This document shows, piece by piece, positions 46,340-55,659 of a DNA stretch of 64,000 nucleotides (position 1 is its first letter; each line of letters begins with the position of its first letter). Position numbers and translations under genes: made by a program. Source of the DNA: CAVQBL01 sp963710715 (GTDB lineage Bacteria > Pseudomonadota > Gammaproteobacteria > DSM-16500); contig CAVQBL010000015.1 in assembly GCA_963710715.1 (NCBI GenBank), positions 124,001 to 188,000 on the forward strand, in the 5' to 3' direction. Under the pieces are notes generated by a model. The model did not search any database, was not told the DNA's origin, and worked only from the letters and a program-made list of their open reading frames with translations.

Positions 46340-47725
46340 ATGTTTACCAACCTCTCAGAACGATTAACTAACGTAATTAAAAACTTAAGCGGGCGCGGGC
46401 GCTTAACGGAAGAAAATATAAAAGATACCTTACGTGATGTACGCATGGCATTACTTGAGGCGGATGTTGCCTTACCTGTGGTTAAAGAGTTCACTGACCA
46501 TATCCAAACTAAGGCGATTGGTACCGACGTCATGCAAAGCCTGACCCCAGGCCAAGCACTTATCAAGCTGGTCAATGATGAGTTAATTGATTTAATGGGC
46601 AAGAAAAATGATGCTCTTGAATTAAACGCTCAACCACCGGTTGTGATTTTAACCGCTGGATTACAGGGATCCGGTAAAACAACAACTGTCGCAAAATTAG
46701 CTCTCTGGCTTAAGCAACAGCAGAAAAAAACGGTTTTAGTGGTCAGTACGGATATTTATCGACCTGCTGCAATTCAACAATTGGAAACCTTAGCTAAAAA
46801 CATCAACGTTGAGTTCTTCCCCAGCCAATCAAATCAACATCCCATTGCCATCGCAGAGGCTGCGATTCAACATGCTAAGAATACACTGATAGATGTTGTC
46901 ATTATTGATACCGCAGGGCGCTTGCACATTGATAATGAAATGATGTCAGAAATTAAGCGTTTACATGCAGCAATTGACCCCGCTGAAACTCTATTCATTG
47001 TCGATAGCATGACGGGCCAAGATGCTGCTAATACTGCAAAAGCATTTAATGAAGCTTTATCCCTCACCGGCGTCATTCTTACAAAAACAGATGGCGATGC
47101 ACGTGGCGGTGCTGCATTATCGATACGACAAATCACTGGCAAACCCATCAAATTTATTGGTATCGGTGAAAAAATGGAAGCCTTGGAACCCTTCTATCCT
47201 GAACGTATTGCTTCGCGTATTTTAGGCATGGGCGACATTGTTTCATTGGTTGAAGAAGCAGAACGCAATATTGACCGCGAAAAAGCTGAAAAACTTGCGA
47301 AAAAAATCAAGAAAGGCAAAACATTTGACCTTGAAGATTTTCGTGATCAGCTAAAACAGATTACTAGTATGGGCGGTATAATGGGTATTATGAGCAAACT
47401 GCCTGGTATGGGTAACTTGCCACAAGCAGCAAAAGACAAAGTGAATGATAAAATGCTGAAGGAAATTGAAGCTATTATCAATTCCATGACCCCCAAAGAG
47501 CGGCGCTTCCCTGCAGTGATAAATGGTTCTCGCAAGCGCCGTATTGCAACCGGTTCAGGTACCGATATCCAAGCAATAAACCGTCTACTAAAACAATTTA
47601 CGCAAATGCAGAAAATGCTAAAGAAGTTTTCCAATAAAGGCGGCTTACGCAACCTCATGCGTGGCATGCAGGGTAAATTCCCACCTGGAGGATTTCCTCC
47701 AGGATTTCCACCCGGTGGATTATAG
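46340..47725 (+). CDS. ffh: Signal recognition particle protein Ffh
   Basis: A 461-residue SRP GTPase: N domain, G domain with LQGSGKTTTVAKLA, VSTDIYRPAA, DTAGRLHID, TKTDGDARGG and a Met-rich M domain that binds 4.5S RNA (MGGIMGIMSKLPGMG). The Gly/Pro tail (GGFPPGFPPGG) is typical. I start at the ATG at 46340 (MFTNLSERL) rather than an upstream TTG. It targets nascent membrane proteins to FtsY and SecYEG. It precedes the rpsP operon. Confidence 0.97.
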   Translation: MFTNLSERLTNVIKNLSGRGRLTEENIKDTLRDVRMALLEADVALPVVKEFTDHIQTKAIGTDVMQSLTPGQALIKLVNDELIDLMGKKNDALELNAQPPVVILTAGLQGSGKTTTVAKLALWLKQQQKKTVLVVSTDIYRPAAIQQLETLAKNINVEFFPSQSNQHPIAIAEAAIQHAKNTLIDVVIIDTAGRLHIDNEMMSEIKRLHAAIDPAETLFIVDSMTGQDAANTAKAFNEALSLTGVILTKTDGDARGGAALSIRQITGKPIKFIGIGEKMEALEPFYPERIASRILGMGDIVSLVEEAERNIDREKAEKLAKKIKKGKTFDLEDFRDQLKQITSMGGIMGIMSKLPGMGNLPQAAKDKVNDKMLKEIEAIINSMTPKERRFPAVINGSRKRRIATGSGTDIQAINRLLKQFTQMQKMLKKFSNKGGLRNLMRGMQGKFPPGGFPPGFPPGGL

Positions 47726-47728
47726 GGT

Positions 47729-47767
47729 GGATTAGACGCGCTTTTTGCGTCGTAATCCAACATTTTT
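47729..47767 (+). terminator. Terminator after ffh
   Basis: GGATTA-GACGC pairs with GCGTC-G-TAATCC (one bulged G) and is followed by a T-run. It is also close to a common GGGTGGATTA…TAATCC repeat seen in many proteobacteria. Confidence 0.6.
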
Positions 47768-47773
47768 CTACGA

Positions 47774-47911
47774 CTAACTAGCAGCTTTTGAAATTTCATG
47801 TCCAGTTGCTGAAACATCATGGCCAAATCCCCTGACTGTGCCACAGCTGCTTAATAGCCCAAGAGACACTATGATTATGCTCATCATCAATACTTTTGAT
47901 ATGAATTTCAC
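47774..47911 (-). CDS. Entericidin-like small lipoprotein (45 residues)
   Basis: A short frame with TAGGAGATAACATC before a GTG start. It encodes a lipoprotein signal (KVLMMSIIIVSLGLLSSC, Cys at residue 23) followed by GTVRGFGHDVSATGHEISKA, the entericidin A/B pattern. Entericidins are small membrane lipoproteins induced in stationary phase; their role is uncertain. It stands alone, convergent with ffh and divergent from rpsP. Confidence 0.8.
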   Translation of the reverse strand: MKFISKVLMMSIIIVSLGLLSSCGTVRGFGHDVSATGHEISKAAS

Positions 47912-48018
47912 GATGTTATCTCCTATATTTTATCTGAATAGATAAATTTAAATTGCTCCCATATTTTATTATAGCTTCCTACTAGATTCCCATACAGAAT
48001 TTTAGTCATTTAGATTGT

Positions 48019-48046
48019 TTGCAAACATTGAAAACTCGCGTATAAT
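48019..48046 (+). promoter_or_regulatory. Sigma-70-type promoter of the rpsP operon
   Basis: TTGCAA and a perfect TATAAT are separated by 16 bases, and the box lies 38 bases before the rpsP ATG. Confidence 0.65.
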
Positions 48047-48084
48047 TCATCGCCTTATACATTTAACTTAGGAAGAAAAAAGTA

Positions 48085-48366
48085 ATGGTAGTCATACGTT
48101 TATCACGGGGTGGAGTAAAAAAACGCCCTTTTTATCATATTGTTGTCGCTGACAGACGCAAAGCTTGCGGAAAGCGTTATATAGAACGCATTGGATACTT
48201 CAATCCGATTGCAACCGGCAAAGATATACGCTTACACCTAGACCAAGAACGTGCCAACTATTGGATTTCTACCGGTGCGCAACCTTCTGACAGAGTTTTG
48301 CAATTGATAAAGACTTACAAGAAAACTGGGGAACAGGCTGCCGCTGATCAGACTACTACCAAGTAA
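48085..48366 (+). CDS. rpsP: 30S ribosomal protein S16
   Basis: A 93-residue protein with the S16 pattern: VVIRLSRGGVKKRPFYHIVV, DRRKACGKRYIERIGYFNP and WISTGAQPSDRVLQLI. AGGAAG precedes the ATG. It is the first gene of the standard rpsP-rimM-trmD-rplS operon; rimM follows after 21 bases. Confidence 0.98.
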   Translation: MVVIRLSRGGVKKRPFYHIVVADRRKACGKRYIERIGYFNPIATGKDIRLHLDQERANYWISTGAQPSDRVLQLIKTYKKTGEQAAADQTTTK

Positions 48367-48387
48367 TAGGTAGTTGACGAAGTTTCC

Positions 48388-48900
48388 ATGAAAAACTCAG
48401 ATTCTAGATATGTGATTATAGGTAAAGTAGGTGCCACATATGGCATCAAAGGTTGGCTGAAAATTACTTCTTTCAGTGAAACCGTAGCCGATATCTTGAA
48501 CTACAGTCCTTGGTACTTAATGGATAAAAATAGCTGGAAACCTATCAAAGTCGAAGCCGGCCGCGAGCATGGAAAAGGTATAGTAGTAAAGCTAGTAGGT
48601 GTTAGTAATCCCGAACAAGCGCGCTTGCTAACAGGAAAAGAAATTGCAGTCATGCGCTCTGAGCTACCTGCTTTATTAAATGAGCATGACTATTACTGGA
48701 CTGATTTAGAAGGCTTAACTGTCATTAATCAAGACGGTCAAACACTAGGTAAAATTGTTTATATCATCGCCACTGGATCTAATGATGTATTAGTGGTGAA
48801 AGGTGATAAGGAAATTGCAATCCCTTATCTACCCGATGAAGTCATTACCGCTATCAATTTAGATGAGCGAGTAATGCATGTAAAATGGGAATTAATTTAA
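48388..48900 (+). CDS. rimM: 16S rRNA processing protein RimM
   Basis: A 170-residue protein with the N-terminal IGKVGATYGIKGWLKITSF and the C-terminal PRC-barrel (YYWTDLEGLTVIN, IPYLPDEVITAINL). RimM assists maturation of the 30S head. The gene abuts trmD with no gap. Confidence 0.96.
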   Translation: MKNSDSRYVIIGKVGATYGIKGWLKITSFSETVADILNYSPWYLMDKNSWKPIKVEAGREHGKGIVVKLVGVSNPEQARLLTGKEIAVMRSELPALLNEHDYYWTDLEGLTVINQDGQTLGKIVYIIATGSNDVLVVKGDKEIAIPYLPDEVITAINLDERVMHVKWELI

Positions 48901-49644
48901 GTGTGGTTCGGTATTATTACTCTTTTTCCTGAGATGCTTTCCGCTCTTGAATATGGAATTACTGGCCGCGCAATTAAAGATAAATTGTTAACGGTAGCGT
49001 GTTGGAACCCACGCGATTATACGCAAAATAAACATCGCAATGTCGATGACCGTCCTTATGGTGGCGGACCCGGCATGGTGTTGATGGCACAACCTTTACA
49101 AGATGCGATTCATGCAGCAAAACAGGCTGCACCGAAAAAGCCAGTTGTGATTCATTTGACACCGCAGGGGAAACTATATAATCAAGAGGCAGCGGCAGAG
49201 TTACTCGCGAAAGAATGTTTAATCTTAATCGCGGGACGGTATGAAGGAATTGATGAGCGCTTGCTTGAACAAGAAGCAGATGAAGAATGGTCCATTGGCG
49301 ATTATGTATTATCCGGTGGTGAATTAGCTGCTATGGCCATCATTGATACTACCACTCGTTTAATCCCGGGTGCATTAGGTCACGAAGATTCTGCCGCGGA
49401 AGATTCCATTAGTTCGGGATTATTAAAATACCCGCACTATACGCGACCAGAAAATTTTCAAGGTTTGACGGTTCCCGATGTGTTATTAAGCGGGAATCAC
49501 GAAAAGATTGAACGTTGGCGTTTAAAGCAATCATTAGGAAAAACATGGTTGAAACGACCCGATTTGCTAGCAAAGTTAACATTGAATGAATTTCAGCAAG
49601 AGCTGCTAATGGAATTCATTCAGGAATATAAATTTTTAGATTGA
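48901..49644 (+). CDS. trmD: tRNA (guanine-N1)-methyltransferase TrmD
   Basis: A 247-residue SPOUT-class enzyme that methylates G37 of tRNA using SAM. Landmarks: DDRPYGGGPGMVL, LIAGRYEGIDERLLE, WSIGDYVLSGGELAAM, IPGALGHEDSA and YPHYTRP. It starts at a GTG directly after the rimM stop, so it depends on coupled translation. Confidence 0.97.
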   Translation: MWFGIITLFPEMLSALEYGITGRAIKDKLLTVACWNPRDYTQNKHRNVDDRPYGGGPGMVLMAQPLQDAIHAAKQAAPKKPVVIHLTPQGKLYNQEAAAELLAKECLILIAGRYEGIDERLLEQEADEEWSIGDYVLSGGELAAMAIIDTTTRLIPGALGHEDSAAEDSISSGLLKYPHYTRPENFQGLTVPDVLLSGNHEKIERWRLKQSLGKTWLKRPDLLAKLTLNEFQQELLMEFIQEYKFLD

Positions 49645-49660
49645 CTGAGGAAGAACAACC

Positions 49661-50089
49661 ATGAGTAAAGTAATTCAAATGCTTGAAGCAGAACAAATGC
49701 AAGCCACAAAAAAGATTCCTGATTTTGCACCTGGCGATACCGTCGCTGTACAAGTCAAAGTAAAAGAAGGTGATCGTGTACGCTTGCAATTATTTGAAGG
49801 TGTAGTAATAGCAAAGCGCAACCGCGGCTTTAACTCATCTTTCACTGTACGTAAAATTTCTCATGGTGTGGGTGTTGAACGTGTGTTCCAAGCCTACAGT
49901 CCAGCAATAGAAAATGTTGAAGTCAAACGTCGCGGCGATGTAAGACGCGCTAAACTTTATTACATGCGCGGACTCAGCGGAAAAGCAGCACGTATTAAAG
50001 AAAAGTTATCCATGAATAACCGCATAGTGGATGAAGAAACATCCGCTAACGAAAATAGTGCACAAGAAGATCAAGCGGCTAAGGAGTAA
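49661..50089 (+). CDS. rplS: 50S ribosomal protein L19
   Basis: A 142-residue protein with the L19 core: PDFAPGDTVAVQVKVKEGDR, FEGVVIAKRNRGFNSSFTVR and ERVFQAYSP, LYYMRGLSGKAARIKEKL. An acidic C-terminal tail (~25 residues) is longer than in E. coli. Last gene of the operon; a palindromic repeat follows 12 bases later. Confidence 0.97.
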   Translation: MSKVIQMLEAEQMQATKKIPDFAPGDTVAVQVKVKEGDRVRLQLFEGVVIAKRNRGFNSSFTVRKISHGVGVERVFQAYSPAIENVEVKRRGDVRRAKLYYMRGLSGKAARIKEKLSMNNRIVDEETSANENSAQEDQAAKE

Positions 50090-50100
50090 CAATATACCGC

Positions 50101-50193
50101 GTCATTGCGAGCCTCACGCTTTTTTGTGAGGCGTGGCAATCCAGTCAGCACTAGATTGCTTCACCTTGCAAAAAGCGCAAGGTTCGCAATGAC
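50101..50193. repeat. REP-like palindromic repeat, copy A
   Basis: Starts GTCATTGCGAGCC, contains the hairpin GCCTCAC…GTGAGGC and GTGGCAATCCAG, and ends GGTTCGCAATGAC, complementary to its start. Partners are at 50694-50742 and 60877-60996. It may also end the rplS transcript. Confidence 0.8.
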
Positions 50194-50211
50194 AAAAACC
50201 TATTTTTCTGG

Positions 50212-50685
50212 ATGCTTCATATGAAAAACTACTCAGCAATCCTCCCCTCCCCCTTCAGCAATCTCGGTATTCACATAGAAGATAACAAACTCACTCGCAT
50301 TGATTTCTTACAAAAAAACAGCAAACCTCAAGCGCCCAAAGATAACGTCGCTCGCCATGTCACAAAAGAACTACAGCACTATTTAAAAAATCCTCAACAT
50401 ATCTTTGGCGTTGACATGCACCTTGAAGGCACACCTTTTCAGAAAAAAGTGTGGAAAGCATTGCGTAAAATTCCAAGTGGTAGCGCAGTCACATATGGCA
50501 TGCTCGCTAAGCAATTAAAAACCAGTCCGCGCGCCATTGGCAATGCGTGCCGCTCCAACCCTATTCCCGTTATTATCCCTTGTCATCGCGTCGTTGCACA
50601 AAACCACATCGGTGGCTATGCAGGGAAAACGCAAGGTGGTAAATTAGATATTAAAAAATGGCTCTTGCAACACGAGAACCAGTGA
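50212..50685 (+). CDS. ogt: Methylated-DNA-protein cysteine methyltransferase (Ogt/MGMT)
   Basis: A 157-residue suicide DNA-repair enzyme removing alkyl groups from O6-guanine. The acceptor Cys is in IPVIIPCHRVVAQNHIGGYA; the helix-turn-helix before it reads IPSGSAVTYGMLAK and SPRAIGNACRSNP. The ATG at 50212 or the ATG at 50221 may be the true start; neither has a strong ribosome site. Confidence 0.92.
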   Translation: MLHMKNYSAILPSPFSNLGIHIEDNKLTRIDFLQKNSKPQAPKDNVARHVTKELQHYLKNPQHIFGVDMHLEGTPFQKKVWKALRKIPSGSAVTYGMLAKQLKTSPRAIGNACRSNPIPVIIPCHRVVAQNHIGGYAGKTQGGKLDIKKWLLQHENQ

Positions 50686-50693
50686 TAAGTATC

Positions 50694-50742
50694 GTCATTG
50701 CGAGCCTCACGCTTTAGCTTGATGTGAGGCGTGGCAATCCAG
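50694..50742. repeat. REP-like palindromic repeat, copy B (half unit)
   Basis: GTCATTGCGAGCC, hairpin GCCTCAC…GTGAGGC, then GTGGCAATCCAG; the closing complement is absent. It lies between ogt and the CinA gene. Confidence 0.8.
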
Positions 50743-50765
50743 AATAGTAATAAAAGGGAACCCTC

Positions 50766-51875
50766 ATGACGAGAGAACGTCCTATCTCACACACCATCGC
50801 CATCCTAGCAACTGGGGATGAAATTACCCAAGGCGATATTATCAATTCCAATGCGCAAGAAATTGCACTGCGCTTAACAAATCAAGGCATGCAAATTCGT
50901 ACGCACATATCGGTACCTGATAACATTGATGAAATCGAACAAGCCTTACAATTTTTACTTAACACACACCAAGCAGTCATTATGACGGGTGGTTTAGGCC
51001 CAACATCCGATGATGTCACTCGTTATGCGCTAGGCAAAGCATTAAATCAACCGTTAGTATTTGACGAAACAACATGGGAAAGAATTTGTAATCTCTTACG
51101 ACACTTTGGATATAAAATTTTTCCTGACAGTAATCGCCAACAAGCACTTTTTCCCGAAGGCGCTACCATTATTACTAATCCAAACGGCACTGCTTCCGGT
51201 TGCATGATTCAGAAAAATGGAAAATTTATTTTTATGCTCCCAGGTCCACCGAATGAATGTTTACCTATGGTTGATAGCACTGTGTTGCCCACATTAAAAC
51301 AAGCAGAATTCTCGCGCATTTCATTCCATAAAAAATGGCTACTTTTTAGCGTAAGCGAAGGAGAAATTGCAGAAAAGCTTGATGCGCTCGCTAAACCGTA
51401 TGCGTGTGTCACGGGATATCGTTTATTTTATCCGTACACTGAATTTAAATTACATTCCAATAATCAATCCGATTTTGAAATCTTGGTACCACTGATAGAA
51501 AAAACCATTGCACCTCATATTATCGGCGATGGGCAACATACTGCATCCGACATTTTAAAAGAAAAATTACTCACATTAAATTTTACACTAGGAATAACTG
51601 ATTTAGCCACCGGCGGATTATTAGAATCCACCATTAAAACCTGGCAAACCAATTCTCATCTCAATTTTGCTACTGATATGCCACAAGTAAGAATTGAAGG
51701 ACTAGCAGAATATTGGCAACACCTCCCGCAAAACGCAAAAACAAAATTAATTATTACTTTTTATCACAACAAGCAACAACACGTTGAAACTGTTATTCCA
51801 TTTCGTGGTGAGCGTGTAAGAAAATATGCGGTGGAGTTTGTTTGTAAAAATATTTGTGAGCAACTCTTTAATTAG
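50766..51875 (+). CDS. CinA-family protein with degenerate C-terminal domain
   Basis: A 369-residue protein. The N-terminal MoaB-like domain is intact: IAILATGDEITQGDIINSNA, MTGGLGPTSDDVTRYALGKA, NPNGTASGC and FMLPGPPNE. The C-terminal PncC (NMN deamidase) domain is shorter than usual and reads TDLATGG where active enzymes have AESCTGG, so the nucleophile is lost. The remaining activity may be the ADP-ribose pyrophosphatase-like one. GGGAAC is the only ribosome-site candidate near the ATG. Confidence 0.85.
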   Translation: MTRERPISHTIAILATGDEITQGDIINSNAQEIALRLTNQGMQIRTHISVPDNIDEIEQALQFLLNTHQAVIMTGGLGPTSDDVTRYALGKALNQPLVFDETTWERICNLLRHFGYKIFPDSNRQQALFPEGATIITNPNGTASGCMIQKNGKFIFMLPGPPNECLPMVDSTVLPTLKQAEFSRISFHKKWLLFSVSEGEIAEKLDALAKPYACVTGYRLFYPYTEFKLHSNNQSDFEILVPLIEKTIAPHIIGDGQHTASDILKEKLLTLNFTLGITDLATGGLLESTIKTWQTNSHLNFATDMPQVRIEGLAEYWQHLPQNAKTKLIITFYHNKQQHVETVIPFRGERVRKYAVEFVCKNICEQLFN

Positions 51876-51877
51876 AT

Positions 51878-51939
51878 GTAGGGTGGCAAAGCTTTTTCCC
51901 CGCACGGTTTGAGCGGGGACAAGCGTGTCCACCATTTTT
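51878..51939. repeat. Palindromic repeat related to 37531-37599
   Basis: Begins GTAGGGTGG and ends GTGTCCACCATTTTT with an inner CCCCGC…GCGGGG hairpin. It sits between convergent gene ends (CinA and RMD1) and may terminate both. Confidence 0.6.
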
Positions 51940-51943
51940 AGGT

Positions 51944-52759
51944 CTAAAAATGCACCAAACTAATTGCGATCTCAATCAGAATCAATAGAATAATAATGGT
52001 TTCTAACAAGCTTGAATGTCTATGCTGCAATTGGCTGTTTAAGATGTCTAGCAATTCTTGTAACGAATCCAGTTTTTGATTGAGCGCCATGGCGCGACTC
52101 GGAATATCTAAAAACTTTTTTGTCATGATATAAAACGGCTCAAGATTTGGATTACGCCAAAAAAATTCGGGGGCATCTAAATATTCAATACTTAAATTAA
52201 TGGATGTACGCGCAAGAAAGATTTCCCCCATACGCTTAAATATCATGCGCCTAGATAATGAAATCACACCACGATTTGCAATTTCTTCCGGCAAATAACT
52301 ATTTTTCTTAATGGTTTCTTGGATAGCATCTTCAAATGCTTCGAGCTTGATAGATTGTCCTAATCCATATGAAATGGCTAATTTAATTTGTGGGTCATCC
52401 GAATCCAGAGTAATTACATCCAATTTAAAACGTTCATGTGCATCAATCGACGTTTCTTCACCAAAACGAAAACAAAAATGATCGGTTTCAATTGTTGTAA
52501 GTGGTGCCGTCGCAAACTCTCGCACCTGATCCACCCATTTCAACTCTTGCCGTTTCGTTAAACCCCAACATACAAAAGATCCGTGCGCGAAAAAAAATAA
52601 ATCACCGGGCTTTTTAGGATTATTTGCTTGCAGCACATCACGCGTTAAGCGGGTGATGTATCCTTTGCGTCTCAATGCGTTGGCAAGCCCCGGCAAGTCA
52701 TAACTTGCAGCTGTGCAATAAGATACACAACGCATAAATGTCTTTTTTGCGTTATTCAT
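51944..52759 (-). CDS. RMD1/YagE (DUF155) family protein
   Basis: A 271-residue protein with the family pattern FFFAHGSFVCWGL, LDSDDPQIKLAISYGLGQSI and the C-terminal PEFFWRNPNLEPFY, ending in a single membrane helix (ETIIILLILIEIAISLVHF). Relatives include yeast Rmd1 and mitochondrial RMND1, which bear on organelle translation; the bacterial role is unknown. C-terminal anchor topology fits the family. Confidence 0.85.
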   Translation of the reverse strand: MNNAKKTFMRCVSYCTAASYDLPGLANALRRKGYITRLTRDVLQANNPKKPGDLFFFAHGSFVCWGLTKRQELKWVDQVREFATAPLTTIETDHFCFRFGEETSIDAHERFKLDVITLDSDDPQIKLAISYGLGQSIKLEAFEDAIQETIKKNSYLPEEIANRGVISLSRRMIFKRMGEIFLARTSINLSIEYLDAPEFFWRNPNLEPFYIMTKKFLDIPSRAMALNQKLDSLQELLDILNSQLQHRHSSLLETIIILLILIEIAISLVHF

Positions 52760-53014
52760 GGGGTTATTACCAAGTCAAATAATGAGAACTACATAACTAA
52801 CAGTCTAGTTTAATCACGACTGCGTAGCAACTTAACTTGTTGAAAACTCCAGTTTACTATCTTCATAAGATTCTGATTTAAGGCAACTTTTAGTTAAAAC
52901 AGACTAAATATCATAATTAATCAATACATTAAGCAGTCAAGGGACAAAAATTGAACAATTGTTTAAATTTTAGCCTAAAATTAATAACACGGGTATAAAA
53001 AAGGAGCACTTGCC

Positions 53015-53569
53015 ATGAAGAACATAAAACTGTGCATTGCTTTATACGTGTTTGGTTTCCTGATGCTTTATCCATCTTACAGCTTAGCTAGCAATTACCA
53101 GCGTACGTACCATCGCCCTAGTCATCATAGAGCCTACTATGGCAGTTACGAATCGCGCGTCCCATCAAATGTCGGCTATGGAGGAAAAGTGGTCGTCGTT
53201 AGCCCAAGAACACATACTTGGGCTGCTTATCAGGGTGGGCATCTCGTTAAAGCAGGTCTCGCCTCAGCAGGCTCAGACTATTGCCGTGACTTGCATCGTC
53301 GATGCCATACCGCTGTTGGTACATTCCATGTTTTCTCTTTAGGTGGTCCAGGTTGCTACTCTACTCGATTTCCGATTCCAACAGGTGGCGCACCTATGCC
53401 ATATTGCATGTACTTTAATCGCAATCAAGCCTTACATGGATCGCCAGCAGGCCACGTTGTGGAAGGAAATGTGAGCCATGGTTGTGTACGCATGCATGTT
53501 GATGATGCTAGATGGTTACGTTATAACTTTGTAAATATTGGTACGCCAGTGATTGTTAGATCTTACTAA
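53015..53569 (+). CDS. L,D-transpeptidase (YkuD domain)
   Basis: A 184-residue secreted protein: signal peptide (ALYVFGFLMLYPSYSLA), a His/Tyr/Arg-rich stretch, then YkuD. The catalytic segment reads LHGSPAGH…GNVSHGCVRMHVDDARWL, with His and Cys present. Such enzymes cross-link peptidoglycan or attach proteins to it. AAAGGAGC precedes the ATG. Alone between divergent and convergent neighbours. Confidence 0.92.
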   Translation: MKNIKLCIALYVFGFLMLYPSYSLASNYQRTYHRPSHHRAYYGSYESRVPSNVGYGGKVVVVSPRTHTWAAYQGGHLVKAGLASAGSDYCRDLHRRCHTAVGTFHVFSLGGPGCYSTRFPIPTGGAPMPYCMYFNRNQALHGSPAGHVVEGNVSHGCVRMHVDDARWLRYNFVNIGTPVIVRSY

Positions 53570-53582
53570 CGCCCCCTCACCC

Positions 53583-53613
53583 GCTCGTTACTGCACAAAG
53601 CGCAGTAACGAGC
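53583..53613. terminator. Hairpin between the transpeptidase and ABC exporter
   Basis: GCTCGTTACTGC pairs perfectly with GCAGTAACGAGC around a seven-base loop. It lies between convergent stop codons and could serve both, though no long T-run follows. Confidence 0.55.
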
Positions 53614-53644
53614 CACCCTCTCCCGCGGCAAAGAACGCTTATAT

Positions 53645-55402
53645 CTAAGGCAAAAACCCATCTGTTTGCATATTCCAAAGCATGGCAAAATGACCCTTTG
53701 CTTTTAATAAACTGTCTTTCGTTCCATCTTCAATGATTTTCCCTTGGTGAAATACTAAAATTCTATCCATATTCGCAAGCGTTGATAAACGATGCGCAAC
53801 AACAATGGTTGTTCTGTGTTGCATCAAGTTTTGTAAACTTTCTTGAATCATTTTTTCTGTCACTGAATCCAAGGATGAAGTCGCTTCGTCTAAAATTAAA
53901 AGCGGCGCATTTTTTAAGATAGCGCGAGCAATGGCAATACGTTGCCGCTGACCACCGGATAATTTAATTCCGCGCTCACCTACTAATGCATCATATCCTT
54001 CCGCTAATTTTTCGATAAATTCATGACAGTATGCAAGCTTAGAAGCCTGTAAAATTTCTTCTTCCGTTGCATGCAAACATCCATAAGCAATGTTTTCACG
54101 CAAAGTGCGATGAAATAAAGTCGGGTCTTGTGGAATCATTGCAATTTGTGCGCGTAATGAATCTTGAGTCACATCAGCAATATTTTGATTATCAATCATA
54201 ATACGTCCTAACGTTAGATCATAGGAACGCAAAATTAAATTTACAAAAGTTGATTTTCCGGATCCTGAAAAACCAACCAAGCCTATTTTCTGTCCCGCAG
54301 GAATAACAACATTTAATTCTTCAAACACGGGTCGATTTTTTTGATACGCAAAAGTGACTTTATCGAAATAAATTTCTCCTTTGCTCACTTGCAAAGATGT
54401 TGCGTTTGGAGCATCGACAATATCATGACCACGAGTAATTAAAGTTAAAGCATTATCAATCGTTCCCATTTCACGTACATAAAAGCTCAATTGATAACTC
54501 ATGTACCAAATAAAAGTACAAAGCCAAAGCGTTTGCATGCTGATTTGAGAAAAATCCCCCAGCGTAACCCATCCATGTACCCAACCATACGTTAAAGTAG
54601 CAAACATAGCCATAATTAACAAAATACCTGAAATACTCTGGCAGATACGCATTATTTCCATCAACCACATCGCATGCCTAGATTTTTGGATTTCATCATG
54701 CTGAAATTTTTTCAAATATTGGCTTTCATATGCACCACGAGAAAATAACCGCACATTTAAAATATTGGTTATGGTATCAATAATCTTACCGCTTAAAGTA
54801 GACACAGCTTCTGCATGCACTTCCCACTTTTGATTACCACTCCATAAAAATAAAAATGTTATTCCCATATGTAACACAAACCATGCGCACAAAATTCCTG
54901 AAAAAATCGGACTAATTATCCACATAAGAATCAGCGCAAACACAAAGCCCACCATAACAGTGACAAAATTAAAGAAGAGGATTTCCAACATCATTTGTGC
55001 GCTATTCGGCAGATCCGCCATTTTCTTAGCGATATTTCCCGCAAAGTTATCCGAAAAATATTCATGCGAATGATATTTAACATAATCAAATACTGAATAA
55101 CGAATATTGGCTCGAAAATTAGGAAAAGCATAAATTAAAACAATTCCCTGTGCACGCACAATGACCTCTGCGACAAACCAAAAACCTAGCAACATGCCAA
55201 CAGGAAAAACGAGCGCAGAATAAACGCCAGAACGTGGACCCTGGTAACCATATAAGGTATTAATAATTAATTTAACAAAGTAAGGAAAAGCAACATCATT
55301 CAAGCCAAACGCAATCGCTACGATGAAAATAAACGAAAATGCAACTGGCTGACGCTTAACAAAATACCATAAAAAAGAATAAACAGTTTTGGGAAGATTC
55401 AT
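53645..55402 (-). CDS. ABC exporter (fused membrane and ATPase domains)
   Basis: A 585-residue half-exporter: six membrane helices (~15-310), then the ATPase (~340-580) with Walker A GFSGSGKSTFVNL, Q-loop AMIPQDPTLFHRTL, signature LSGGQRQRIAIARA, Walker B LLILDEATSSLD and switch VVAHRLSTL. It should work as a homodimer, flipping lipids or exporting peptides or drugs; the substrate cannot be read. The N-terminus (FLWYFVKRQPVAFSFIF) resembles multidrug-type exporters. Confidence 0.92.
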   Translation of the reverse strand: MNLPKTVYSFLWYFVKRQPVAFSFIFIVAIAFGLNDVAFPYFVKLIINTLYGYQGPRSGVYSALVFPVGMLLGFWFVAEVIVRAQGIVLIYAFPNFRANIRYSVFDYVKYHSHEYFSDNFAGNIAKKMADLPNSAQMMLEILFFNFVTVMVGFVFALILMWIISPIFSGILCAWFVLHMGITFLFLWSGNQKWEVHAEAVSTLSGKIIDTITNILNVRLFSRGAYESQYLKKFQHDEIQKSRHAMWLMEIMRICQSISGILLIMAMFATLTYGWVHGWVTLGDFSQISMQTLWLCTFIWYMSYQLSFYVREMGTIDNALTLITRGHDIVDAPNATSLQVSKGEIYFDKVTFAYQKNRPVFEELNVVIPAGQKIGLVGFSGSGKSTFVNLILRSYDLTLGRIMIDNQNIADVTQDSLRAQIAMIPQDPTLFHRTLRENIAYGCLHATEEEILQASKLAYCHEFIEKLAEGYDALVGERGIKLSGGQRQRIAIARAILKNAPLLILDEATSSLDSVTEKMIQESLQNLMQHRTTIVVAHRLSTLANMDRILVFHQGKIIEDGTKDSLLKAKGHFAMLWNMQTDGFLP

Positions 55403-55659
55403 AAAAACACCTGGCTAAAAATAACTAATAAATTAAATGCTAAAATTGTTACGCTGTTGATTAGACAGCACAACACCTTATCTTGCGCAATTTCATTTAG
55501 TTAGCCATGGGTTTTCATTGGTGCACCGGGAAGAATAATAAATAAAATGGAAGTGAATGATACCCTGGTTTTGGGGGAAATACAAGCTATTTTTTATTGC
55601 TCTATGCCGTAAATGTGCTGTATTGTACACCAAATAACACATTTGGGAGAGAAATTGAT

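Noticed and set aside
47347..47844. Antisense 165-codon frame with Pro/Gly/Asn repeats
   Set aside because: It lies opposite the ffh M domain and mirrors its Gly/Pro-rich tail; no ribosome site of note.
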